Positions 45,254 through 54,805 of a DNA stretch of 64,000 nucleotides are shown piece by piece. The notes beneath the pieces are model-generated. The model was not told the origin of the DNA. It saw nothing but the letters and a program-made list of their open reading frames with translations, and ran no database searches. The position numbers were made by a program, and so were the translations under genes. Within the stretch, counting starts at the first letter, position 1. Each line of letters starts with the position of its first letter. The DNA lies in contig NZ_JAGRQH010000002.1 in the NCBI RefSeq assembly GCF_018122595.1, positions 1 through 64,000 of the forward strand, given 5' to 3'. The stretch is from Neokomagataea anthophila (GTDB lineage: Bacteria > Pseudomonadota > Alphaproteobacteria > Acetobacterales > Acetobacteraceae).

Positions 45254-47149
45254 TTACACCGTAGCCAAAAGCCGACGCAAAGCACGCTGTAAATCTTCAC
45301 GCCCGAAAGGTTTGGGTAATAATGCTGTCCCACCCGGCAAAGCATCTTCATGGCTATATCCGCTCACGAACAACACCTTCAAACCCGGCTGTAGCGCGGA
45401 TAAAGCGGCTGCACTGCTCACACCATCCTGATCCGGCATACGCATATCAATAACAGCAACATCAAATGCCGCCCGTTTCACATGCTCCACCGCCTCACTC
45501 AATGTCACAGCAACAGCAACGTCACAGCCATCTTGTTTTAAAAAACCAGACGTCACACGTAAGACCGTGGCGTCATCATCCAACACCAACACACGCAAAC
45601 CACGCTTCGGCCCGACCTCTAAGTCTACAGTCTCCTGCTCGGACCGCACCATAGGTAGCACCAACGTCATCCGCGTCCCTTGGCCCGGCGTACTGTCAAT
45701 TTCCACATCCCCATGACACTGCCGCACAAAACCATAAACACTCGACAGCCCAAGTCCCGTACCTTTACCAACTGGCTTCGTTGTAAAGAAAGGATCAAAA
45801 ACCCGCGCCACCACTTCGGGTGACATGCCCTCACCCTCATCTTGAACATCGATGGCGATTGCCTGCTCTCGCTCACATTCTGACGGCAATCCATCCCGAC
45901 AACACGCCACGGCACGCACAGAAATACGCACCACGCCACCACGCGGCATCGCATCGCGCGCATTCACACATAAATTCAACAATGCCATCTCAAGCTGGCT
46001 AGGATCTGTCCATATTGCAGGAAAACCCTCCGGCACAGGCACCACATCTAAAGACGCGCTAACACCACCGCTAACCTTCAACCCCTGCGCCAAAATGAAG
46101 CGCAAGCCATCCAAAAATGAACCAATCGCCACAGCTTCTAACCGCGCCACTTGCGGGCGCCCAAACTGCAAAAGCCGCTTCGTAATCACAGCTCCACGCT
46201 GAACAGAACCGCGCGCATTTTCCAATAGCCCCTGCGCCTCAGGCCCAATCTCTACCAAATCCTCTAACAATTCTAACGAACCAGCAATCGCCCCCAAAAG
46301 ATTATTAAAATCATGAGCGATACCACCAGCCAAAGTCCCTAAAGCTTGCAACTTATCCGTCTGCCGCAAACGGTTTTCCATCATAACGCGCGATGTCACA
46401 TCCCGGTCCAGAACCACCTGCCATGCATCCTCCGGCGGCACATCATGAGGCCACGCCAAAGCCGAACGCGTAATTTCATGCCAACGCTGCGCAGCTTCGC
46501 CTTGCCCCGCGGGCAATGGCTCTACAACCAACCGTTCCTCATATCGTGAATGCCGGACAGCCTCCCGCATTTCTTCCAAATCACGATGCAAAGCCGGCAC
46601 AAAATGAGCCGCTTCTTCGCGCCCACTCTCCGCAGAACCATCACGCCGATTACTCCGAATGCAGAGCCCGTCTGCCGTCGTAAACGCCAACCCTACGGGG
46701 GAAGATTCCATAAGCCCCCGCAGCAGCGCCTGTTCTGTTTTCAAAGCACGCTGCGCCAGACTATTTTCCGTAACTTCCCGGACTAAGGAACGCAGCCCAT
46801 CTTCTTCCCACGGCTTATGCGCATAACCCTGAATATGCCCTTGGTTCAAAGCCGAAACCACAGCATCCAAATCCGCATACCCTGTCAGCAAAAGGCTACG
46901 CGCATCCGAAATCTGGCTCGCCCGATATAGCAGTTCGTCCCCATTCAAACCCGGCATACGCTGATCTGAAATAATAGTCGCAATATCAGTACGTTCTGAG
47001 AGAAGCTTTAACGCGTATTGCGGGTCTGTCGTGGCGATAATATCGTATTCTTCATCCAGCAAATCCTCCAACGCAACGAGGATTTCCTCTTCATCATCCA
47101 CCAACAAAACCGTGGGCCGCTCAACCAGCTTAGGCGACCAAATCGTCAT
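45254..47149 (-). CDS. Hybrid sensor kinase: REC-PAS-HisKA-HATPase-REC
   Basis: 631 residues. N-terminal receiver with acid pocket DDEEE and Asp in ISDQRMPGL, lysine in YAHKPWEE; then a PAS-like region; HisKA at GTLAGGIAHDFNNLLGAIAG with the phospho-His; HATPase with N-box NLCVNARDAM, G1 DEGEGM and G2 GKGTGLGLSSVYGF; C-terminal receiver with Asp in VIDMRMPDQDG. No membrane segment, so cytosolic. The start overlaps the previous gene by four bases. Signal unknown. Confidence 0.9.
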   Translation of the reverse strand: MTIWSPKLVERPTVLLVDDEEEILVALEDLLDEEYDIIATTDPQYALKLLSERTDIATIISDQRMPGLNGDELLYRASQISDARSLLLTGYADLDAVVSALNQGHIQGYAHKPWEEDGLRSLVREVTENSLAQRALKTEQALLRGLMESSPVGLAFTTADGLCIRSNRRDGSAESGREEAAHFVPALHRDLEEMREAVRHSRYEERLVVEPLPAGQGEAAQRWHEITRSALAWPHDVPPEDAWQVVLDRDVTSRVMMENRLRQTDKLQALGTLAGGIAHDFNNLLGAIAGSLELLEDLVEIGPEAQGLLENARGSVQRGAVITKRLLQFGRPQVARLEAVAIGSFLDGLRFILAQGLKVSGGVSASLDVVPVPEGFPAIWTDPSQLEMALLNLCVNARDAMPRGGVVRISVRAVACCRDGLPSECEREQAIAIDVQDEGEGMSPEVVARVFDPFFTTKPVGKGTGLGLSSVYGFVRQCHGDVEIDSTPGQGTRMTLVLPMVRSEQETVDLEVGPKRGLRVLVLDDDATVLRVTSGFLKQDGCDVAVAVTLSEAVEHVKRAAFDVAVIDMRMPDQDGVSSAAALSALQPGLKVLFVSGYSHEDALPGGTALLPKPFGREDLQRALRRLLATV

Positions 47150-49002
47150 ACCGTACGTCCTTCAGCAGACAGCCCTTCAGGCGTTTCATGCACCGGCATA
47201 CTTAACCGGAAGCATGCGCCAAGACCTCGGCCACCCGCCAGATGAGCATCCTCAATATCAATCGTTCCGTTATGCGCCTGCATCACACTGTAAGCAATCG
47301 CCAAGCCTAACCCCGTTCCCGTACCAACAGGCTTGGTCGTAAAGAATGGATCAAAGACACGCGCCCGAATATCTTCCGGCAAGCCGGGACCATCATCCTT
47401 GACCCATATTTCATAACGCCCAGCATCCAGACGTGACCCAATCACAATACGCCCCTGCGGCACACCATCCACGGCGCCCTCACGCAAAGCATCAGCCGCA
47501 TTAGAGATCACGTTCATCACCCCTTGGTTCAAAAAAGCAGGCTGACAAATCAACCGTGACGGAGCCTGCAAATCTTTCTCCACAACAACATCATGCCCAA
47601 TTTTATGCGCCAAAAGATCCAGAGCTGTCTCTAGTGCAACAGGCACATCAATGGACTGAAAAGCCCCCTCATCCAAATGAGAAAAACGCCGTAACCGCTG
47701 CACCAAGTTTTGAATACGCTGCAGCCCCACCTTCATGGATTCTAAGCGTTTTGTCGCCTTTCCGCGCAGACGGCTGGCATCATCCGGATCCTGAGTGCGC
47801 TCTAACCCCATAATGACCCGCGCCACTGTGTCTGCATGAGCGATGGTAAACGCCAGTGGATTATTAATTTCATGAGCAATACCCGCCACCAACTCCCCGA
47901 GTGATGCCATTTTCGCGGTCTGCACCAACTTGGCCTGCGTCTGGATCAACTGATCATTTGCGCGCGCCAACTCCATATTCGCTTGCGCCAAAGCCTCTGC
48001 CATTTCAGCCTTGCCACGCGTTGCCTCTAGAATAAGGGCACTTTGCTGACGTTCAATTTCTTGCTGCCGGAAATCATCCTGCGCCATCCGCCGCTGCGCC
48101 AAGGTCCGAATACGCATCGCCAACGCTTCACGCGCGATATCACTCGGGACGAGGTCATCAATCCCCCCCTCAAAAAATCCAACAGCTGATTGATCGCGAA
48201 AGCGCTCCGCAGCAATGACGCCCAACGTCCGAAACGGCACTCCTCCACCGGCCAGTACAGCTTGCCGCCGTACATCCAGCAAGCGGCAGAAGTTCAAGTC
48301 CTCTTCATGCCCCTCCAGCTCGAGCACCAGACAATCAGGGCTATCCGCCCCTTGCAACCAACTCCCTTCGATCAAATTGTCCGAGCGCTCAATCGTCGTA
48401 ACGGTATGGCCGTCACGCCATAACAACTCACCCAAACTCGGCCCACTTGGCTCAATCCGCCCCTCTACATCGTCCTCTTCCCCCACAGGAAGCTGAACAA
48501 TAACAATACGCGCCTTACGTAGACCGTCTCCTCGCGGCAGATCAGGCCCCTCACGCAACAAAGCCCGCAAACGCAGCACCATAAGGTCCGGATGGGCCGA
48601 TTTAGAAATATACGCATCCGCCCCACTCTGAAGCCCCTCACGCTCCAGAACGGAAGACGCATCCCCTGTCAGCATAAGAATCGGAATAGAACGCGTATTA
48701 GGGTCCAAATGAAGACTACGTGCCAGCTGACTACTCGTCATGCCCACCAGCGCACTCGCCATCACCACAAGGTCTGGCCGCACCTCCCCAATAACGGAAA
48801 GCGCCTCCTCTCCATTCTCAACAATAGTAACGTCAAACTCATGTTGTTTGAGTACATCACCAATATGTTGAGCATCTGCGCGTAAAGGATCAACCAGTAC
48901 AACACGCGTCAACGCCGCCTCCCCGGCGATGGCATCATCCCCCATAGCCCGCGCCACTGCTTGCACTTCTTCACGCATCAATGCTTCAAACGACGAATCC
49001 AT
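47146..49002 (-). CDS. Histidine kinase with two degenerate receiver domains
   Basis: 618 residues, start at [13 protein letters not shown]. Two N-terminal receiver-like domains precede a HisKA ([20 protein letters not shown]) and HATPase (N-box [11 protein letters not shown]1 [11 protein letters not shown]2 [16 protein letters not shown]). In the first receiver the Asp acceptor position is [10 protein letters not shown] (no Asp); in the second it is [10 protein letters not shown] (Glu). So both probably act as signal-sensing rather than phospho-accepting domains. It precedes the 631-residue kinase and overlaps it by four bases; the two may form one pathway. Confidence 0.85.
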   Translation of the reverse strand: MDSSFEALMREEVQAVARAMGDDAIAGEAALTRVVLVDPLRADAQHIGDVLKQHEFDVTIVENGEEALSVIGEVRPDLVVMASALVGMTSSQLARSLHLDPNTRSIPILMLTGDASSVLEREGLQSGADAYISKSAHPDLMVLRLRALLREGPDLPRGDGLRKARIVIVQLPVGEEDDVEGRIEPSGPSLGELLWRDGHTVTTIERSDNLIEGSWLQGADSPDCLVLELEGHEEDLNFCRLLDVRRQAVLAGGGVPFRTLGVIAAERFRDQSAVGFFEGGIDDLVPSDIAREALAMRIRTLAQRRMAQDDFRQQEIERQQSALILEATRGKAEMAEALAQANMELARANDQLIQTQAKLVQTAKMASLGELVAGIAHEINNPLAFTIAHADTVARVIMGLERTQDPDDASRLRGKATKRLESMKVGLQRIQNLVQRLRRFSHLDEGAFQSIDVPVALETALDLLAHKIGHDVVVEKDLQAPSRLICQPAFLNQGVMNVISNAADALREGAVDGVPQGRIVIGSRLDAGRYEIWVKDDGPGLPEDIRARVFDPFFTTKPVGTGTGLGLAIAYSVMQAHNGTIDIEDAHLAGGRGLGACFRLSMPVHETPEGLSAEGRTV

Positions 49003-49161
49003 TATAGCGCCCCCTCCAACACTCTCAGGCGCCCAATACACCCTTACATTACGGAAAATTTGCATTACCCGCCTTCAACCGCTACTTCCGTTGCAGACGT
49101 CCATCCGCATGCGGAAGGGCAGAGCCTAACGTCCATCTTTGGATCAGTGAAAGCCGTATCT

Positions 49162-49581
49162 ATGGACATGACGCCCTCCCAGAACTCCCAAACCAACCAT
49201 GCAGGTGATCGCCTCTCGAGTGCCTCGTTCCATGCAACGGCCTCAAACAGCGCGATGATCCGCACCACAGTTTGGTCAGTCTGCCATTTTGCCTTCTATC
49301 TCGCACAGCAGATTGCAGAACTGCTCGCGCCATTGTTACTGATCATCGGGATCGGATGGTATCTGCTGCCGCATATCGTGGGGGCAATCACCACATCTGC
49401 CGCCAATGCAGACCCTCAAGCACGTGACATCATGAATCACGTCGCGGGCACCATTCCAAGCCAACTTGTCCTCAATGGGCATGTCATGACGCCTGGCGGC
49501 CTCATCTTTGACGGTATCCTCCTCATGGGTCTCGCCGCAATCGGCGCGACCCTTTCGGCACTTTCTGCCCGCAATATGTGA
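49162..49581 (+). CDS. Small membrane protein of unknown function
   Basis: 139 residues, start at MDMTPSQNSQ; a longer frame exists but runs over the divergent kinase gene. Two hydrophobic segments: LAQQIAELLAPLLLIIGIGWYLLPHIVGAI and GGLIFDGILLMGLAAIGATLSAL. No family recognised. The 159-base gap to the kinase start is a divergent promoter. Confidence 0.6.
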   Translation: MDMTPSQNSQTNHAGDRLSSASFHATASNSAMIRTTVWSVCHFAFYLAQQIAELLAPLLLIIGIGWYLLPHIVGAITTSAANADPQARDIMNHVAGTIPSQLVLNGHVMTPGGLIFDGILLMGLAAIGATLSALSARNM

Positions 49582-49588
49582 TTGACGC

Positions 49589-49625
49589 CCTGATACGGTA
49601 GAAGCGTTTAGTCTACCGTATCAGG
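49589..49625. terminator. Convergent terminator
   Basis: Perfect 14-bp arms CCTGATACGGTAGA and TCTACCGTATCAGG, nine-base loop, between two genes whose stops face each other; it overlaps the stop of the minus-strand gene. Confidence 0.7.
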
Positions 49626-50106
49626 CTTTGTGCCAGACATTATGCATCACATGCTGCACAGGCGCCGCATATTGGTGCCAAGCCATACCCCCTAGCCCTA
49701 GCACACATAAAAAGCTCCCAGCCCACGCTGCCGTCCACAGGCGCTGACTACCTAAAGTCTTTTTCTCTTCCGGTGCAGGTGCCGCAGAACGCTGCCAAGG
49801 GGTCTCAGATGAGACATGGAAAGACGGACCACGTCGGCGTTCTGGCTCAACCTCCGGAGTTGGCGCAGCAGACGGCACATCAAGCGCTTCTGGCATAGGC
49901 TCAGCCCCTTCCAGAACATCATCAAAACGCTCTTGGGCCTCAGACACATGCGCAGCACTTAAGTGGTCGTCAAAACCCGACACATCCTGCGGTGCAGGTG
50001 CCGCCCAGACATGCTGGCAAAAGCCACAACGTACCGTGCGCACAGCTTCCAAGCGCTGTTCAGGCACATCGAAAACAGCGTAACAGCTCAGGCACTCAAT
50101 ACGCAT
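49621..50106 (-). CDS. Zinc-ribbon (MJ0042-type) membrane protein
   Basis: 161 residues, start at MRIECLSCYA. Cys5/8 and Cys27/30 make the MJ0042-type zinc finger (MRIECLSCYAVFDVPEQRL...VRCGFCQHVW). It has an acidic Pro-rich middle and a C-terminal helix (LWTAAWAGSFLCVLGLGGMA). Such proteins are common just upstream of ftsE in Alphaproteobacteria. Divergent from ftsE. Confidence 0.8.
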   Translation of the reverse strand: MRIECLSCYAVFDVPEQRLEAVRTVRCGFCQHVWAAPAPQDVSGFDDHLSAAHVSEAQERFDDVLEGAEPMPEALDVPSAAPTPEVEPERRRGPSFHVSSETPWQRSAAPAPEEKKTLGSQRLWTAAWAGSFLCVLGLGGMAWHQYAAPVQHVMHNVWHKA

Positions 50107-50270
50107 TGATCTCTCTTCCCAATCTGTCCGTCCAAAAACCAAACTTTAACCATTCAATCGTCTTATTAATACGCGATGAATGCACGAAGACATAGGTTTT
50201 ACCTATTCAACCTACCACATACTCGTTATTTTAACGTAAACGGCGAGGCAACGACTGTCATGTTCTTTCC

Positions 50271-50942
50271 ATGATCCACCTGCACAACGTGACCCTATCA
50301 CGTCAAGGAACACGCGGCTTCGCCCTCCGTGATCTCAACCTCTCCCTACCACGTAGTAGCTTCTCATGGCTCGTTGGTCCTTCGGGGGCGGGGAAATCCA
50401 GCTTGCTTGAATTACTCTCGCTCAATACGCGCCCATCGCACGGCCAGATGAGCCTTCTTGAAACGCGCGTAGACAACGCATCGCGCTCCACACTGCGCCA
50501 CTTACGGCGGCGCATTGGCTTTATTCCACAAAACTACCGGCTCATCCCGGAATGGAGCATTTTTGACAATATTGCTCTCCCCCTCCGCCTGCACAAACAC
50601 CGCGAAGCTGATATCCGCCGCGAAGTACACGCTATCCTCAACTGGCTTGGCCTCACACAACATACAGAAGCCTTTCCTCCCCAGCTATCCGGTGGCGAAC
50701 AGCAACGCGTAGCCATTGCGCGCGCACTGATCGGCCGCCCCGCACTCCTCATCGCTGATGAGCCTACGCATGCCTTGGGCGAAGATCAGGCGCACCTCCT
50801 GCTTGACGCCATGCAGCAACTCGTATCACTCGGTACCACCGTCATCGTCGCCACCCACAGCAGTGCCCTCATGCGCTCTTACCCCGCACAAACACTGGTC
50901 TTACAAGACGGCACCCTCACACAACGAGAGGGCACGCTATGA
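50271..50942 (+). CDS. ftsE: Cell division ABC ATPase FtsE
   Basis: 223 residues. Walker A GPSGAGKS (36-43), Q-loop PQN (86-88), LSGGEQQR signature (139-146), Walker B LLIADEPT (159-166). The D-loop that follows reads HALGED, not the usual GNLD. With FtsX it regulates peptidoglycan hydrolases at the septum. FtsX overlaps its stop by four bases. Confidence 0.92.
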   Translation: MIHLHNVTLSRQGTRGFALRDLNLSLPRSSFSWLVGPSGAGKSSLLELLSLNTRPSHGQMSLLETRVDNASRSTLRHLRRRIGFIPQNYRLIPEWSIFDNIALPLRLHKHREADIRREVHAILNWLGLTQHTEAFPPQLSGGEQQRVAIARALIGRPALLIADEPTHALGEDQAHLLLDAMQQLVSLGTTVIVATHSSALMRSYPAQTLVLQDGTLTQREGTL

Positions 50943-51838
50943 GCAAACGTCTCGCCCCAAGCTTCCAATCTCGCAGCCTACCACTCCTCTGCGCGTTCAT
51001 GACAGTTCTCGCAGGACTTGCTCTTGCTGGCCTCTCTGGCCTTCAAACACTCGAGCATATTTGGGCTCAGGAAACACCCAACACCGCCACGATTGAACTG
51101 CCACCAGACCTGCCCGATTTAGAGCGCCAAACACAAGCATTGCTCGAACTATTAAACAAGACCAACGGCGTCTTACGCGTGCACCAATTTTCTTCCGAGG
51201 AAACACAAACGCTCTTGGCCCCATGGCTTGATCAAGGCCCTTCTGGCAATAGCACGCAACTTCCACCCACCTCCCTACCGCTCATCATTACAGCAGAGCA
51301 TACAGCAGGGACTTCACTCGCCCCCATTATTGCCGCTCATAACGCGAGTGCCGTCGTGGAAGAAAACAGCCACTGGACGGAACGTCTACATACCCTGATC
51401 AATACGTTGACTTCTTGCGCCGAACTCATCTTAGCCATCACCCTCGGCACGACATCCCTCACGACGGCTATTGTCATTCGTCGTGCAGTCACGACCCAAC
51501 GGACCAACCTTACCATTTTGCATGGCCTGGGCTCGTTCCCTCTTACACTGGCCAATCGTATGGCTCTCCACGCTGCTGGTCTTGCTCTCTTTGGTAGCTT
51601 TATCGGCCTCATACTTCTTGCCCCAACCATCGCGACATTAGCGCACGCACTCAGCCCATTGCTGCTCTCATCCGCTAGCACACCAACCCAGAACCCAGCT
51701 TTTTTAACACTTGAAAACTACACAAGCCTTTTCTCGCCGCATTTTTGGACTATCTTTACGCTACCCTTTATTTGTAGCGCTATCGCGTGGGCCACAACAC
51801 AATGCGTTATTCTCATCTGGCTTCGCCGCCTTCCCTGA
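50939..51838 (+). CDS. ftsX: Cell division protein FtsX
   Basis: 299 residues with four membrane helices (about 20-40, 160-190, 210-235, 270-295) and a periplasmic loop between the first two. The second TM block includes LTSCAELILAITLGTTSLTTAIVIRRA, the typical FtsX/MacB core. It forms the membrane partner of FtsE. Confidence 0.9.
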   Translation: MSKRLAPSFQSRSLPLLCAFMTVLAGLALAGLSGLQTLEHIWAQETPNTATIELPPDLPDLERQTQALLELLNKTNGVLRVHQFSSEETQTLLAPWLDQGPSGNSTQLPPTSLPLIITAEHTAGTSLAPIIAAHNASAVVEENSHWTERLHTLINTLTSCAELILAITLGTTSLTTAIVIRRAVTTQRTNLTILHGLGSFPLTLANRMALHAAGLALFGSFIGLILLAPTIATLAHALSPLLLSSASTPTQNPAFLTLENYTSLFSPHFWTIFTLPFICSAIAWATTQCVILIWLRRLP

Positions 51839-51848
51839 ATAGGCCATA

Positions 51849-52481
51849 ATGAAAACCGCGTTCCGCCTACTGTGCTGCCTTTTTCTTTTATTGGGGCTTG
51901 GCTTCATCATCTTCGTAGCAGATGCCTGTCGCCCTCCGCCGTCAGCCATCCCACAGGCAGACGCGATTATCGCCCTCACAGGCGGAGAGAAGCGGGTCAA
52001 TACCGCTATTGACCTGCTTCGCTCAGGCTATGCACATACACTCTTCATTTCTGGCGTCGCCCCTCATGTCACGCTCACCAAATTAATCGCGGCTCCCGGC
52101 GTCTATCAATCGGACTTACCAGCGGAACTCTCCACACACATCATTCTTGGTCGTCGTGCCTACACCACTATCGGCAACGCCCATGAAACGGCTGAATGGG
52201 CACATGCCCAACACGCACAGCACCTCATTCTCGTCACGGCAGGCTACCATATACGGCGCGCAACGATCGAGCTTCACCGCACAGCACCTGACCTCATTAT
52301 AACACCCTACCCCGTCCAGCCTTCAGCCTTACAGAGCCTCTTATCCCGTTCATCTTTTCACTTACTCGCCCGAGAATACCTCAAGCTTCTCGGCGCAGAA
52401 TGCGGTTTCCTCACCGGGCTCCCCGATGGGAAAGATGGCCTACGCCACTCCTCAACCGACACGCTGACCGCACCACAATAA
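51849..52481 (+). CDS. YdcF/SanA-type DUF218 protein
   Basis: 210 residues. N-terminal anchor, then DAIIALTGGEKRVNTAIDLL, TTIGNAHETAEWAHAQH and LVTAGYHIRRATIELHR, the three DUF218 blocks. Proteins of this family help keep envelope barrier function (ElyC/SanA in E. coli). It follows ftsX after 10 bases and likely belongs to that operon. Confidence 0.85.
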   Translation: MKTAFRLLCCLFLLLGLGFIIFVADACRPPPSAIPQADAIIALTGGEKRVNTAIDLLRSGYAHTLFISGVAPHVTLTKLIAAPGVYQSDLPAELSTHIILGRRAYTTIGNAHETAEWAHAQHAQHLILVTAGYHIRRATIELHRTAPDLIITPYPVQPSALQSLLSRSSFHLLAREYLKLLGAECGFLTGLPDGKDGLRHSSTDTLTAPQ

Positions 52482-52521
52482 TCCCTTGCCTCTTGCCATC
52501 TTTTCTGGTCAGGACAATCTT

Positions 52522-53265
52522 ATGCATACATTTCTGCGCGGCCTCGCTTTTAATCTCTACCTTCTCTGGCTGACCCTCATCATGGGGATCGGGGCCCTAC
52601 CCATACGCCTTCTTAAACGAGATGACCTCGCCTTATGCTATGCCAAATTATGGTCACGCGCCGTGCTGCGCGGCCTCAGCGTCATCTGTAATATTCGTAT
52701 CGTCATTCACGGCGCAGAACATCTAGAACACCAAGGCCCGCTTCTCATTGCCTCCCAGCATCAGTCATTCTTTGATGGCTTTATCTGGATGACCCTAACA
52801 ACCAAACCCGCCTATATTATCAAAGACGAGCTGACGAAAATCCCACTCGTCGGGCCTATGCTCCGCCTTACAGGCATGATCCCTGTTGAGCGTAGTGCAG
52901 GTACAAGCGCCATGCGTTCTATGCTCAAAGCCGTCAACACAGCACATCACGACAACCGCCAAGTCATCATCTTCCCCGAAGGCACCCGCACCGACCTCGG
53001 CGAACGCCACCCCATTCAACCCGGCATTGTCGCACTTGCTCGCCAAAGCACAGCACCTATTATCCCAGTTGCAACAGACTCAGGGCGTTGCTGGCCTAAA
53101 AGCCCATGGCATAAAGTTTCAGGCACACTGACCGTAGCAATTGGCCCCGCACTCACGCCCACAACAGACCGCAAAGCCTTCGTCGGATCTTTGGAAAAAG
53201 CCTGGGATAATCTGTGCGCAAAACACAATCTCCCACGCGATTCTGTGCATAACTCTGGGGATTGA
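52522..53265 (+). CDS. plsC: 1-acyl-sn-glycerol-3-phosphate acyltransferase
   Basis: 247 residues, start at MHTFLRGLAF (a TTG 36 bases earlier is unnecessary). Acyltransferase motifs H80-QSFFD85 and FPEGTR. One N-terminal membrane helix. It makes phosphatidic acid. The operon ftsE-ftsX-DUF218-plsC is continuous. Confidence 0.93.
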   Translation: MHTFLRGLAFNLYLLWLTLIMGIGALPIRLLKRDDLALCYAKLWSRAVLRGLSVICNIRIVIHGAEHLEHQGPLLIASQHQSFFDGFIWMTLTTKPAYIIKDELTKIPLVGPMLRLTGMIPVERSAGTSAMRSMLKAVNTAHHDNRQVIIFPEGTRTDLGERHPIQPGIVALARQSTAPIIPVATDSGRCWPKSPWHKVSGTLTVAIGPALTPTTDRKAFVGSLEKAWDNLCAKHNLPRDSVHNSGD

Positions 53266-53510
53266 TAAGACGTCAATCTTTTACTTTACAAAGCGCCCAA
53301 AAATCCGTTGCTCAAACTCAACACCTACGGCACAAAAACCACACCCCAGTTTTTTAAAAAACCATTCTTTTTCAATACGTTAAGAGTTTTATCGCTACCT
53401 TCAACGCCGGATCATCTCAACCTACAGATCCATCCGATACGCAAGTTATTTCACTGACCTTATGGGGATAATTTTTATGCAGCACACAAAACAACAGCAC
53501 CGATAACCTC

Positions 53511-54572
53511 GTGAAATACTTTCAAAACCCAATACCCAAACAAAAATTCCGACGCATTACTCTCTCTACACTCGCTGTGACGATTGTATTCATAATCCTC
53601 GGCGATACATTCTGCTGGCTCCTTGCTCAACATATACTCGCCACACAAGCATCACGCCTCATCACAAACGCCACTCAATATGGCTGGCACATAGAACACA
53701 GCCCTCAACATAAAGGTGGCTGGCCCTTTGGCGCGACACTGACCCTTCCTGCCATTCGTGCCATATATCAAACCCCCGATAAAACGTTCACCATCGCGTG
53801 GCACGGTGATGCGGTAGAACTCGGTTCATATTGGCCATCATTCATTACACACCCACATGCCATACACCTCATCGGCCACCATGCCGCACGTGGCATTTCA
53901 TCAAACAGCAGCATCACTCTCCTGAGCCAAGCAGCAACCCTGACACCCACGCGTTCTGGGCACCAGATTCTTTTTCATGCCCCAACGCTTGCTATCGGTA
54001 TCAACACACCCACTTTCACACATAGCTTCACCAGCACATCACCAAAGCTAGAGATTCACCTCCCCAGCCCAGCCTCCTCAAACACATTCGGCTTAAAACT
54101 TGATACCCCCACCATACTGACCGACAGCACTCACTTTCCAAAATTCACAAATACTTCTTTCGCCCTTACACAAACGATACCAACGGGGACACCAACACTC
54201 ACCGCTATGCACACAGGTGAACTGCATCTCCCCATTGCCTCCATGACCATCACAACCCCCGTCGGCCCCATCCCCTTCACGGCCGCCGGATCACTCAAAC
54301 TCCCCACCATGAATGGGGCCATTACCCTGACATTTCCACACTGGCACCAAACAGCTCAGCACCTCACAACGACCGAGTTGCCTTTTCTCAATCCGATTCT
54401 GCAACAAAACTTACACAAACTCTTTTCCATATCGAATCAAAGTACCCCCACAGCCGAAATTCCACTCTCATTCCAGCTCCGCATCCTGAACGGTCAGCTA
54501 GAACCCAATTTTCCTGAATTTTTCCGCCAAATCAGCACACGAAAAATTGACGCTACCAACGATGGAGAGTAA
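53511..54572 (+). CDS. DUF2125 protein, envelope-associated
   Basis: 353 residues from GTG 53511; N-terminal helix (ITLSTLAVTIVFIILGDTFCWLLAQ) then beta-rich periplasmic region. It fits the DUF2125 family (GWPFGATLTLP, WHGDAVELG), found mainly in Alphaproteobacteria. Function unknown. The 245 bases before it hold no recognisable element. Confidence 0.75.
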   Translation: MKYFQNPIPKQKFRRITLSTLAVTIVFIILGDTFCWLLAQHILATQASRLITNATQYGWHIEHSPQHKGGWPFGATLTLPAIRAIYQTPDKTFTIAWHGDAVELGSYWPSFITHPHAIHLIGHHAARGISSNSSITLLSQAATLTPTRSGHQILFHAPTLAIGINTPTFTHSFTSTSPKLEIHLPSPASSNTFGLKLDTPTILTDSTHFPKFTNTSFALTQTIPTGTPTLTAMHTGELHLPIASMTITTPVGPIPFTAAGSLKLPTMNGAITLTFPHWHQTAQHLTTTELPFLNPILQQNLHKLFSISNQSTPTAEIPLSFQLRILNGQLEPNFPEFFRQISTRKIDATNDGE

Positions 54573-54588
54573 ACGACCTCTCATAGTT

Positions 54589-54602
54589 TTGATTTGGATC
54601 AA
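54589..54602. promoter_or_regulatory. FNR/CRP-type operator before the bd oxidase operon
   Basis: TTGATTTGGATCAA is an exact TTGAT-N4-ATCAA palindrome, the FNR/Anr consensus. It lies 204 bases before cydA in the 233-base gap. FnrG-like regulators exist in acetic acid bacteria, so oxygen control of the oxidase is expected. Confidence 0.8.
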
Positions 54603-54805
54603 ATCTCCTTGATGCTTGGGCCTGCTTCTCCCCTCGGGGTGAGGTTCCCGGCTCACCGACCACGCGGAGTCCGTTGTGTGACGTTTTCCCTCCAGAAAAC
54701 TGAGCATAGCGCGGTGCCGTGACGCCCATGACGCGATCTCGGTATAAACGGGGCCAGACCGCCTCACTATGCCGATCTGCCGACTAACCAGGAGGCTTAC
54801 AGGCT

